14,674 bases of DNA from Candidatus Micrarchaeaceae archaeon (GTDB lineage: Archaea > Micrarchaeota > Micrarchaeia > Micrarchaeales > CABMGC01), in contig DAIDAD010000003.1 of NCBI GenBank assembly GCA_027310795.1, positions 1 through 14,674 of the forward strand. Direction: 5' to 3'. Every line of letters starts with the position of its first letter. Position 1 is the first letter of the stretch. Under the pieces are notes generated by a model. That model saw only the letters and a list, made by a program, of their open reading frames with translations, made no database searches and had not been told where the DNA came from. Positions 6,763-12,887 of this stretch are shown one piece after another. Position numbers and translations under genes: made by a program.

Positions 6763-7209
6763 ATGGAAAGCATAATGACTATAAGTCTGAGCAAGGAGCT
6801 TGCAGATACGCACAAGCCGAGGGCCATAAGGAGCGCGGCAGGCAGGATAAGGATGATTGTTGCAAAGAGCGCAAAGGTAGACGGCAGCATGGTCAGCATA
6901 GACACCGCTGTCAACAACTACATACTCTCAACAGCGATAAAGAACAGGTCGAAGGTCAAGCTCAGCGTAACAAAGTCAGGCGATTCCGTCAAGGTCGCGC
7001 TCTACGGCGTAAAAGTCGGGAAGAAGCCTGAGCAGCAGGACGCAAAGGCAAAGCAGAAGCCGGCTGCGCCTGAGAAAAAGGCAGAGGATAAGAAGCAGGA
7101 GCCTGCATCGCCATCCAACACTGCCAATCCCGCGCAGAAGCAGGCACCTCCAAAACAAAATCATCAGAAGCCTGTTCCGAAGGAGAAGCAGGGCAAGGAA
7201 AGTGCATGA
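6763..7209 (+). CDS. rpl31e: Ribosomal protein L31e (eL31) with long C-terminal tail
   Basis: Large-subunit protein near the polypeptide exit tunnel, where SRP and nascent-chain factors dock. Residues 5-84 form the L31e core (TISLSKEL..HKPRAIRSAAGRIRMIVAKSAKVDGSMVSID, then a strand VKLSVTKSG..VKVALYG). Archaeal L31e is usually about 80-100 residues; here a further 64 residues (85-148) made almost only of K, P, Q, A and E follow, surely disordered and strongly basic. Identity is supported by position: its TGA overlaps the aIF6 ATG (ATGA at 7206-7209), followed by prefoldin and FtsY, the conserved archaeal cluster. An internal ATG at 6775 (MTISL) is a possible alternative start. A frame shifted relative to this gene (6714-7031) is also open but is not a gene. 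Confidence 0.83.
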   Translation: MESIMTISLSKELADTHKPRAIRSAAGRIRMIVAKSAKVDGSMVSIDTAVNNYILSTAIKNRSKVKLSVTKSGDSVKVALYGVKVGKKPEQQDAKAKQKPAAPEKKAEDKKQEPASPSNTANPAQKQAPPKQNHQKPVPKEKQGKESA

Positions 7210-7874
7210 ACGCGATAAAGAGGAACATAAACGGAAGCAGTTACATCGGCGCATTCTCCGCTTGTTCTGAGAAGATAACCCTCCTGGGCAACGGCATAAT
7301 ACCAAAGGACGAGGCTATAGTCGCAGATGCGCTCGGCACGGAAACGATAAAAATCTCGATAAACGGATCCAACCTTATAGGCATATATGCGGTGCTGAAC
7401 TCAAACGGCATACTGCTGCCGGAACTCGCATTCACAGAGGATATAAGCGGGATAAGCAGGATGAAGTCTGGCGCAAAAGTGGCAATAATAAAGAGCGACC
7501 TGAACGCGCTTGGGAATAACGTGCTCGCAAACGACAAAATAGCAATAATAAACCCGAGATTCCCGAAACCGGCCGCTGACAGCATCGGAGACGCCCTTGA
7601 CGTAGAAGTGATAAAGATGTCGATCGGCGGCTATGAAACTGTCGGTGCAAGCAACATATTAACGAACAGCGGCATGGTCCTTAACAACAGGGCAACCGAA
7701 GAGGAGCTGGACCTTGCAAAGGAGCTCGTAGGCAACGTCTCGCAGTCAACAGCGAACCTAGGCTCAGGCTTCATAGGCCTTGCATCTATCGCCAATTCGA
7801 AAGGGATAATAGTTGGAGAAGAGACGACCGGCTTTGAACTTGCAAGGATGGAGCAGGGGCTCAGCAGTGAATAG
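7206..7874 (+). CDS. eif6: Translation initiation factor 6 (aIF6)
   Basis: Ribosome anti-association factor that binds the 50S subunit and prevents premature joining with 30S. The 222 residues have the family length and the repetitive pentein pattern: recurring blocks of the form N-G-S-x-x-I-G (INGSSYIGAFSACSE, INGSNLIGIYAVLNSNGILLP, IGGYETVGASNILTNSGMVLN, GSGFIGLASIANSKGIIVG), corresponding to repeated subdomains around a pseudo-fivefold axis. The ATG overlaps the L31e stop by 4 nt, so it is translationally coupled. In many archaea an LX (L20a/L18a-type) ribosomal gene follows here, but only a 32-41 nt gap separates it from prefoldin. Confidence 0.93.
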   Translation: MNAIKRNINGSSYIGAFSACSEKITLLGNGIIPKDEAIVADALGTETIKISINGSNLIGIYAVLNSNGILLPELAFTEDISGISRMKSGAKVAIIKSDLNALGNNVLANDKIAIINPRFPKPAADSIGDALDVEVIKMSIGGYETVGASNILTNSGMVLNNRATEEELDLAKELVGNVSQSTANLGSGFIGLASIANSKGIIVGEETTGFELARMEQGLSSE

Positions 7875-7915
7875 TCGCATTTATCAAATGTTTCAGAGAG
7901 TTAAACGTGGTATAC

Positions 7916-8365
7916 ATGGCTTCAGAAAAGGATGACAAGAAAGTGCCAGACCCGAGGGAATTGTTCATGCAGCTGCAGTACCTGCAGTCGATATATTCGC
8001 AGCAGTACGAAGTCCTCAACCAGAGCATAGAGAATTATACTTCTGTGCAGGAAACGCTTAGGGACAACATAGTCCTTCTTGAGAGCAGCAAAAGGGTGTC
8101 AGGAAAGGATGCACTCATACCCACAGAAGGGGGAATGTACTTTCCCGCCGGCGTGAAGAATTTCAGCACAGTGATAACGTACATCGGCGCAGGCTACCTT
8201 GCGGAAAAGGGCATAGGCGATGCAAAGCAGTTCTTTGAGGATAAGATAAGCAAGGGCGACGATTTGATAAACAAGCTCGCAAACCAGCGCCAGAAGGTCA
8301 GGGAGGAGCTTGCAGAGATAAACTACAGGATGAGCGCCCTGCAGTCGCAGGGCATGCTGGAATGA
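7916..8365 (+). CDS. pfdA: Prefoldin alpha subunit
   Basis: Subunit of the jellyfish-shaped hexameric chaperone that hands unfolded proteins to the thermosome. The 149 residues comprise an N-terminal coiled-coil helix (about 13-55, LQYLQSIYSQQYEVLNQSIE), the beta-hairpin body with PTEGGMYFPAGV and the typical TVITYIGAGYLAEKGIGDAKQFFE, and a second coiled-coil helix (about 100-145, DLINKLANQRQKVREELAEINYRM). The start chosen is ATG 7916; an in-frame GTG at 7907 adds three residues and cannot be excluded. It lies between aIF6 and ftsY as in many archaea, so it belongs to the same expression unit. The beta subunit is not in the window. Confidence 0.9.
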   Translation: MASEKDDKKVPDPRELFMQLQYLQSIYSQQYEVLNQSIENYTSVQETLRDNIVLLESSKRVSGKDALIPTEGGMYFPAGVKNFSTVITYIGAGYLAEKGIGDAKQFFEDKISKGDDLINKLANQRQKVREELAEINYRMSALQSQGMLE

Positions 8366-8389
8366 TTCCGCATTGCAGTAGTGGTGCAA

Positions 8390-9553
8390 ATGTTTGAAGG
8401 ACTGAAAAAGCGCCTGTCTAATTTCATGGACTCGGTAGTCAGCAAGGAAAAGGCCGAGATTAAGGAAGCGCAGGAACCTGCGCACAATGAAGACAAACCT
8501 ACGGCAGTCAGTGTTCCAACGCATGCCCATCAGGTTTCTGCAGATCATGCGACCCACACTCAAAAAGAGGAGCCAGAACCTCCTGTACCTGCCGTAACTA
8601 CGGCAAGAGCGGAAGAACATCGGCATCGCACTAATGAAACTGCAAAAGCAGGCGTCGGCGCTGCAGCGAAGATAAAAGGCATTATATTCGGCTCTGTAAA
8701 ACTGAAGGAAAACGACATAGAGCCGTTCATGGAAGCGCTTAAGCTTGGCCTTCTCGAGTCTGACGTGAATTACGAAGTCGCTGAAAAGCTTTCTGAGAAC
8801 ATAAAGAGGGACATGCTCTCAAGGAGCATAAGTTCAAAGGATCTCAACAGCGCAGTTAAGTCCATAATAAGGAACTCTATAAAGGGCGTGCTGTCGAAGC
8901 AAAAAAGCACCGACATACTGAAAATGATAAAATCAAAGAAAGAATCAAAGGAAACCCCGTTCAAGATGCTTTTCTTGGGACCGAACGGCGCAGGAAAGAC
9001 GACAACCATTGCAAAGATGGCCCACATGCTCATGGAAAACGGGTTCACCTGCGTCATATCTGCAAGCGACACATTCAGGGCAGCTGCCATAGAGCAGACC
9101 TCATTCCATGCGGACAAACTGGGAGTCAAGGCGATAAAGGGCGCATACGGCGCAGACCCTGCAAGCATAGCATTTGATGCGATAGCACATGCGAAGGCTC
9201 ATGGGATAGACGCTGTGCTCATCGACAGCGCAGGCAGGCAGGAAACAAACAAGAACCTGCTTGAAGAGTTGAAAAAGATATCAAGGATTGCAAAGCCAGA
9301 CATGAAGATATTCATAGGCGAATCGATATCCGGCAACTCTCTGCTGGACCAGGTGAAGGTGCTTAATGATGCTGTGAAGATAGACGGGATAATACTCACA
9401 AAGCTGGACTGCGACGCAAAAGGCGGGAACACGCTCTCATTATTGAGCGAGCTTGACATACCTGTGCTGTTCTTCGGAATAGGCGAGCGCTACAATGACA
9501 TAATCCCTTACGACCCTGACTTTATAATAGAGAATATCCTGCCCATGAACTAA
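8390..9553 (+). CDS. ftsY: Signal recognition particle receptor FtsY
   Basis: GTPase docking the SRP-ribosome complex to the membrane for co-translational insertion. The 387 residues comprise an N-terminal helix MFEGLKKRLSNFMDSVV (likely membrane-targeting amphipathic), a charged, His-rich linker (about 20-88), the N domain (about 93-185) and the G domain (about 190-387). The G motifs are intact: P-loop GPNGAGKTTT (197-206), DTFRAAAIEQ (227-236), DSAGR (279-283; usual form DTAGR), TKLDCDAKGG (337-346), and the closing FFGIGERYNDI. ATG 8390 is preferred over GTG 8381 because MF-x-L-K matches family starts and because the GTGGTG in front (8381-8386) then serves as ribosome-binding site. It follows prefoldin by 24 nt. 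Confidence 0.95.
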   Translation: MFEGLKKRLSNFMDSVVSKEKAEIKEAQEPAHNEDKPTAVSVPTHAHQVSADHATHTQKEEPEPPVPAVTTARAEEHRHRTNETAKAGVGAAAKIKGIIFGSVKLKENDIEPFMEALKLGLLESDVNYEVAEKLSENIKRDMLSRSISSKDLNSAVKSIIRNSIKGVLSKQKSTDILKMIKSKKESKETPFKMLFLGPNGAGKTTTIAKMAHMLMENGFTCVISASDTFRAAAIEQTSFHADKLGVKAIKGAYGADPASIAFDAIAHAKAHGIDAVLIDSAGRQETNKNLLEELKKISRIAKPDMKIFIGESISGNSLLDQVKVLNDAVKIDGIILTKLDCDAKGGNTLSLLSELDIPVLFFGIGERYNDIIPYDPDFIIENILPMN

Positions 9554-9584
9554 TCCATCCATTCCAACACTGCAACCTAAGCTA

Positions 9585-9598
9585 TGGCTTCAAAGCCA
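9585..9598 (+). repeat. Short perfect inverted repeat downstream of ftsY
   Basis: TGGCTT-CA-AAGCCA forms a 5-6 bp stem 31 nt after the ftsY stop. It is not followed by a T-run, so it does not look like an intrinsic terminator. Otherwise the 156-nt stretch 9554-9709 holds only this and the vapB control region. It may be chance. Confidence 0.3.
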
Positions 9599-9641
9599 GC
9601 ATGGCTCATTAAATATCACTATATGTTGCATTTATTGTTTA

Positions 9642-9668
9642 TAAACGTATTAAACGTAATATACGTAA
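9642..9668 (+). promoter_or_regulatory. Three tandem 9-bp direct repeats upstream of the antitoxin promoter
   Basis: Units TAAACGTAT (9642-9650), TAAACGTAA (9651-9659) and TATACGTAA (9660-9668) sit head-to-tail with an exact 9-bp period; ACGTA is invariant in all three. The last unit ends 2 nt before the TATA box and so covers the TFB-recognition position. Ribbon-helix-helix antitoxins often bind such short repeats in their own promoter, so this is the probable operator. Binding is inferred. Confidence 0.6.
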
Positions 9669-9670
9669 GG

Positions 9671-9678
9671 TATAAATA
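9671..9678 (+). promoter_or_regulatory. TATA box of the VapB-like antitoxin gene
   Basis: TATAAATA, a close match to the archaeal consensus, 32 nt upstream of the ATG at 9710. It predicts transcription starting near 9700 and a leader of about 10 nt that still contains the GGTGA ribosome-binding site. Confidence 0.65.
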
Positions 9679-9700
9679 TCTGCCTGTTCACGATATACAT

Positions 9701-9705
9701 GGTGA
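9701..9705 (+). promoter_or_regulatory. Shine-Dalgarno site deciding the antitoxin start
   Basis: GGTGA, then four bases, then ATG at 9710. It settles the start at MTSLTL rather than an upstream in-frame ATG at 9584, whose reading frame would run through the repeats and the TATA box. Confidence 0.65.
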
Positions 9706-9709
9706 AAGA

Positions 9710-9934
9710 ATGACAAGTTTAACTTTAGCAGTGTCAAAAGAACTAAAGAAGATGATGGATGAATATCCTGAGATAAATTGGTCAGAAGTAGCAAGGCAGT
9801 CAATAATGCAAAAACTGGCAGCCTTGGCTAAAATGGACAAGATGCTTAAGAATAGCAAATTAACAGAAAAGGATGCATTAGTCATCGGAAGAAAAATCAA
9901 CAGCTCAATGGCGAAGAAACTCGGCTTCAAGTGA
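9710..9934 (+). CDS. vapB: VapB-family antitoxin (ribbon-helix-helix)
   Basis: A 74-residue protein with the N-terminal ribbon-helix-helix fold: strand TSLTLAVS, helix KELKKMMDEYP, then INWSEVARQSIMQKLAAL (22-39), a motif characteristic of archaeal VapB antitoxins, and the C-terminal toxin-binding segment KLTEKDALVIGRKINSSMAKKLGF. Its role would be to neutralise a cognate PIN-domain RNase and to repress the locus. The reading frame appears intact, but the toxin gene 4 nt downstream is broken. Codon choice and base composition are more AT-rich than in the neighbouring genes, suggesting acquisition. It could now act as an orphan antitoxin against a homologous toxin elsewhere, or simply be decaying. 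Confidence 0.82.
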   Translation: MTSLTLAVSKELKKMMDEYPEINWSEVARQSIMQKLAALAKMDKMLKNSKLTEKDALVIGRKINSSMAKKLGFK

Positions 9935-9938
9935 GAGC

Positions 9939-10084
9939 ATGAAGCTGGTATTAGATGCCAATATCATTATTGCAGCGCTTATAAAAGACGGAACTACCAG
10001 AAAGCTGCTTCTTATGCGCCCAGAGTAGTAACGACAAAAGAGCTATTGGAAAGTTGATACGAAGAGGCCACGCATACCTACCAA
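9939..10084 (+). pseudogene. vapC: Truncated VapC (PIN-domain) toxin remnant
   Basis: ATG 9939 opens a frame beginning MKLVLDANIIIAALIKDGTT, the N-terminus of a PIN-domain RNase with the first catalytic Asp (D6). The frame stops at TAG 10026-10028 after only 29 codons, against about 130 in intact VapC. Shifting frame around 10020 gives RVVTTKELLES and then TGA at 10053-10055, followed by YEEATHTYQSF, as if coding sequence survives with at least one indel and one stop. By 10085 the opposite-strand fumarase gene begins, so the other three PIN acidic residues are absent. It is 4 nt from the antitoxin stop, the normal toxin-antitoxin arrangement. I judge it inactive. Confidence 0.75.
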
Positions 10085-11467
10085 TCATTTCAGTGCGTTC
10101 TTAGGGTCAAGAATCTTCTCAAGCCTTTTCCTGTCCATTATCTTCATCGAGATGCAGACCTGCATCACGCTCTTCCCCTCGAGAAAAGCCCTTCTTGCAA
10201 TCTCTGCTGCTTTTGCATAGCCTATGTAAGGCGTAAGCGCAGTCGCTATGGAAAGGTCGCCCTCGAGGTTCTTCCTTATGCGTATCTCATTAGCCTTTAT
10301 GCCTTTCACGCTTTTTTCACAGAAAGCCCTTGTCCCGTTTGCAAGTATCTCTATCGAGAAAAGAAGATCGAATGCGATGAGTGGCATGTAGACGTTCAGC
10401 TCCAGCTGGCCAGCGCCTGCTGCTTCGTTTACCGCAAGGTCATTGCCTATCACCTGGAAGCAGACCATGTTGAGCATCTCTGCCATGCTGGGGTTTATCT
10501 TCCCCGGCATGATTGAAGAACCAGGCTGCACCTCCGGAAGTTTGATCTCGCTTATGCCGCCGCCAGGCCCTGAATTGAGCAGCCTGAGGTCGTTGGCGAA
10601 CTTATTGAGCGCAACCGCGCACTCCCTCAACGATGCGCTGACCTCAAGCTCATCAAGCTTATTCGACATTTCGCCGAAGGTGCTGCCGAGCGAGAGTTTT
10701 GCCCTTGCCATTTTACTCAGTTCCTTTATCACAGCTTTTCTGTACTTGCCGCCTGCGTTCAGCCCTGTTCCGACGGCTGTCCCGCCTATGGGCAATTTCG
10801 TCATCTTAGCATTCGCCTTTTCAATATAACCAATTGCGCTCTTCACTGCGTATGCATATCCCGAGAATTCCTGGCCGAGAGTTAAAGGCACAGCATCCTG
10901 CAGGTGCGTCCTGCCGAGCTTTACTATGGATTTGAATTCCTTTTCCTTGCTCCCGATCGCTTTCGCCAGCCTGTCGAGTTCCGGCAGCAGTGTATCCCTT
11001 ATCTTGAGGAATATCGCTATGCGCATCGCAGTGGGCATGCTGTCATTGGTCGACTGCGACATATTCACGTCGTCATTTGGGTGCACTATCCTGTAATCGC
11101 CCTTCTTCCCGCCAAGAAGCTCTATCGCCTTGTTCGCCACAACTTCATTCACATTCATGTTTATGCTCGTGCCTGCGCCTGCCTGGAACACGTCAAGTAT
11201 GAAGTTTTCAGAGAGCTTTCCCGAAAGCAATATGCCGCATGCCTTGATTATCGCATTTCCTTTCCTTACGTCTAGCTTTCCGGCCTTCATGTTTGCGGCA
11301 GCAGCCGCGCTCTTGACAATCAGATACGCCCTTATCAGATCCATCGAGACCTTCATGCCTGATATCTGGAAGTTATTGTATGCGCGCATGGTCTCTGAGC
11401 CGTAGTATGCGTCTGCAGGCACCCTGACTTTTCCAAGCACATCCTTTTCATTCCTGTATCTCATCAT
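10085..11467 (-). CDS. fumC: Class II fumarate hydratase (fumarase/aspartase superfamily)
   Basis: Reversible hydration of fumarate to malate in the cytoplasm; a homotetramer in relatives and free of iron-sulfur clusters. The 460 residues have the family length. Visible active-site elements are AGAGTSINMNVNEV (96-109; T100), NMSQSTND (135-142; N141), GRTHLQDAVPLTLGQE (185-200; H188) and the mobile loop PGSSIMPGKINP (315-326; S317/S318, K323, N325). His188 in GRTH favours fumarase; aspartases have Gln there. Other blocks (AGAGTS, NMVCFQVIGND) read more like aspartase, as they do in some archaeal fumarases. The ATG overlaps the sdhB stop by 4 nt (11464-11467), making it the last gene of the sdh operon, a context that strongly supports fumarase. 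A second ATG follows directly at codon 2. Confidence 0.88.
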   Translation of the reverse strand: MMRYRNEKDVLGKVRVPADAYYGSETMRAYNNFQISGMKVSMDLIRAYLIVKSAAAAANMKAGKLDVRKGNAIIKACGILLSGKLSENFILDVFQAGAGTSINMNVNEVVANKAIELLGGKKGDYRIVHPNDDVNMSQSTNDSMPTAMRIAIFLKIRDTLLPELDRLAKAIGSKEKEFKSIVKLGRTHLQDAVPLTLGQEFSGYAYAVKSAIGYIEKANAKMTKLPIGGTAVGTGLNAGGKYRKAVIKELSKMARAKLSLGSTFGEMSNKLDELEVSASLRECAVALNKFANDLRLLNSGPGGGISEIKLPEVQPGSSIMPGKINPSMAEMLNMVCFQVIGNDLAVNEAAGAGQLELNVYMPLIAFDLLFSIEILANGTRAFCEKSVKGIKANEIRIRKNLEGDLSIATALTPYIGYAKAAEIARRAFLEGKSVMQVCISMKIMDRKRLEKILDPKNALK

Positions 11468-12465
11468 GAGTCACCGAAATTCTCTATTATAGAAGCCTTC
11501 AGCAGCTGTATCGCAGAAGCAGGGTCGACACCTTTCGGGCATGCCTTTGAGCATGACCCTGAGAATTCACAGCCCCACGCTCCCTTGAGGTTGTCTATGT
11601 CCATAAGCCTGCGCTTCCCTTTCTGGTCCCTGGAATCATTGTAGTACCTGTATACCTGGGACAGGGCCTGCGGGCCTATGAATTCAGTGTTTGAATTTAC
11701 GACAGGGCATGCGTCCATGCAGAGCCCGCACATTATGCAGTATGAATAAGGCAGGAATCTGTTCACATCTTCCTTATTCTGCCTATATGCATCATGCGCA
11801 GTATACTGCTCTTCTTTATTGGTCCTCTGCAGCCGCGGGTCTACGCTCTCGTGCTTCTCGAAAAAGTCATCAAAGTCTGTGACAAGATCTTTAAGCAACG
11901 GATGTCCGCGCATAGGCTCTATGGTTATGCTGTGCTTCTCGTCGAGGTTCGAGAAGAGATTCGCCTCGCACGCAAGCACTGGCTTGCCGTTGACAACCAT
12001 GCCGCAAGAGCCGCAGATTCCCATCCTGCAGCTGTATCTCATGGACAATGAATTGTCATGCACGCTCTTCACCTTCAGAAGCGTGTCAAGGACAGTTGTC
12101 AATCTGTCCTCATAGACTTTGAAAGTGTCCTCGTCGAATTCCTTCGTCACAGGATTGAATCTTCTTACGTTCACAGTAATCTGGATATCTCCATGCGCCC
12201 TCTCCCCGCGCTCGGACTCAAGGCCTTTCACAACACGTTTCCCGATGATAATCGGCATGCGCTCCAGTGCTGTCCTCCCATGCCCGTATATCTCTACAGA
12301 GCCTATGATTCCGAATATCAGGAGCCATATCGCAGCTGCGCCCATGAGCCACGGCGCTGCAGCTGCATAACCGAACCAGCGGGACAGCAGGTAGAGGAAC
12401 AGGAAGAGCGGCACCAGTGCCATGCCTGCATAAAGGCCTATCATGAACCTTGAATCCCTGTTCAT
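11464..12465 (-). CDS. sdhB: Succinate dehydrogenase/fumarate reductase iron-sulfur subunit with N-terminal membrane helices
   Basis: Carries electrons between the flavoprotein and the quinone pocket through three clusters. Of 333 residues, about 88 precede the normal SdhB domain and contain two transmembrane helices (about 8-29 and 35-57), an addition not found in ordinary SdhB of about 240 residues. The [2Fe-2S] ligands are C146, C151, C154 and C166 (SCRMGICGSCG, LACE). The second domain has CIMCGLCMDACP (C243, C246, C249, C253) and GCEFSGSCSKACPKG (C299, C305, C309); by alignment C243/246/249/309 bind [4Fe-4S] and C253/299/305 bind [3Fe-4S]. The start is ATG 12465, which overlaps the stop of the upstream membrane gene (ATGA); the open frame to 12507 is not homologous. 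The extra helices probably complete the membrane anchor. Confidence 0.92.
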   Translation of the reverse strand: MNRDSRFMIGLYAGMALVPLFLFLYLLSRWFGYAAAAPWLMGAAAIWLLIFGIIGSVEIYGHGRTALERMPIIIGKRVVKGLESERGERAHGDIQITVNVRRFNPVTKEFDEDTFKVYEDRLTTVLDTLLKVKSVHDNSLSMRYSCRMGICGSCGMVVNGKPVLACEANLFSNLDEKHSITIEPMRGHPLLKDLVTDFDDFFEKHESVDPRLQRTNKEEQYTAHDAYRQNKEDVNRFLPYSYCIMCGLCMDACPVVNSNTEFIGPQALSQVYRYYNDSRDQKGKRRLMDIDNLKGAWGCEFSGSCSKACPKGVDPASAIQLLKASIIENFGDS

Positions 12466-12887
12466 ATGAAAACCACCCACACGAAAGCGACGAAGAGCGC
12501 GTACCATATTATGAGCAGCGCGTATCCTGCAGGCCTCGCCAATGAATACCAGCCCTTCATCTTGGCCTCGGAATCAAGGAATGATTTGTTCAGCCTTCCG
12601 AAGACAATGCCCTTTGTGGATATTATGCCCATCGCTTTGTAGGTGGACCAGAGCTCCACCCCGAACAGCAGCCAGACTATCGCAATAAGCGCCTCTGCAA
12701 GCGACATCAGCCACTGCGCCTGCGGCATGTAAAGCGCAACAAATATCATTATGCCGGTTATTATCGAAAGAATTGCGAGTATCCTGTATGTTATCATGTG
12801 CGCCAGTCCCTCATCGTCGAAATGCAGCAGGCGCAGTACGTTCCTCTGCTTCCCGCGCGTGTCGTACGTCTCTTTTCCAAGTCCCAT
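12462..12887 (-). CDS. Putative succinate dehydrogenase membrane anchor subunit (three helices)
   Basis: A 141-residue hydrophobic protein between sdhA and sdhB, the place of the SdhC/SdhD anchor. Three helices can be seen: about 31-54, 60-82 and 119-141, the last with many aromatic residues. The only histidines are H22 and H30, H30 lying at the mouth of helix 1; none sits inside a membrane helix. Bis-His heme b coordination of the ordinary kind is therefore not obvious. Sequence similarity to known SdhC/SdhD families is not evident by eye; the assignment rests on position, size and topology. The start ATG 12887 overlaps the sdhA stop by one base (TGATG), and its own stop overlaps the sdhB start. 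Confidence 0.7.
   Translation of the reverse strand: MGLGKETYDTRGKQRNVLRLLHFDDEGLAHMITYRILAILSIITGIMIFVALYMPQAQWLMSLAEALIAIVWLLFGVELWSTYKAMGIISTKGIVFGRLNKSFLDSEAKMKGWYSLARPAGYALLIIWYALFVAFVWVVFI

Noticed and set aside
6714..7031. Plus-strand frame overlapping L31e, rich in Lys/Arg/Gln, considered as a missing L39e
   Set aside because: The L39e pattern is absent, and the frame only reads the L31e gene out of register.
9585..9598. Stem-loop as a rho-independent terminator for ftsY
   Set aside because: The stem is short and no T-run follows; archaeal termination is mainly T-rich without a hairpin. Kept only as a low-confidence repeat.
9584..9709. N-terminal extension of the antitoxin from an upstream ATG
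   Set aside because: It would translate the repeat array, TATA box and ribosome-binding site, and the added residues do not belong to the RHH family.
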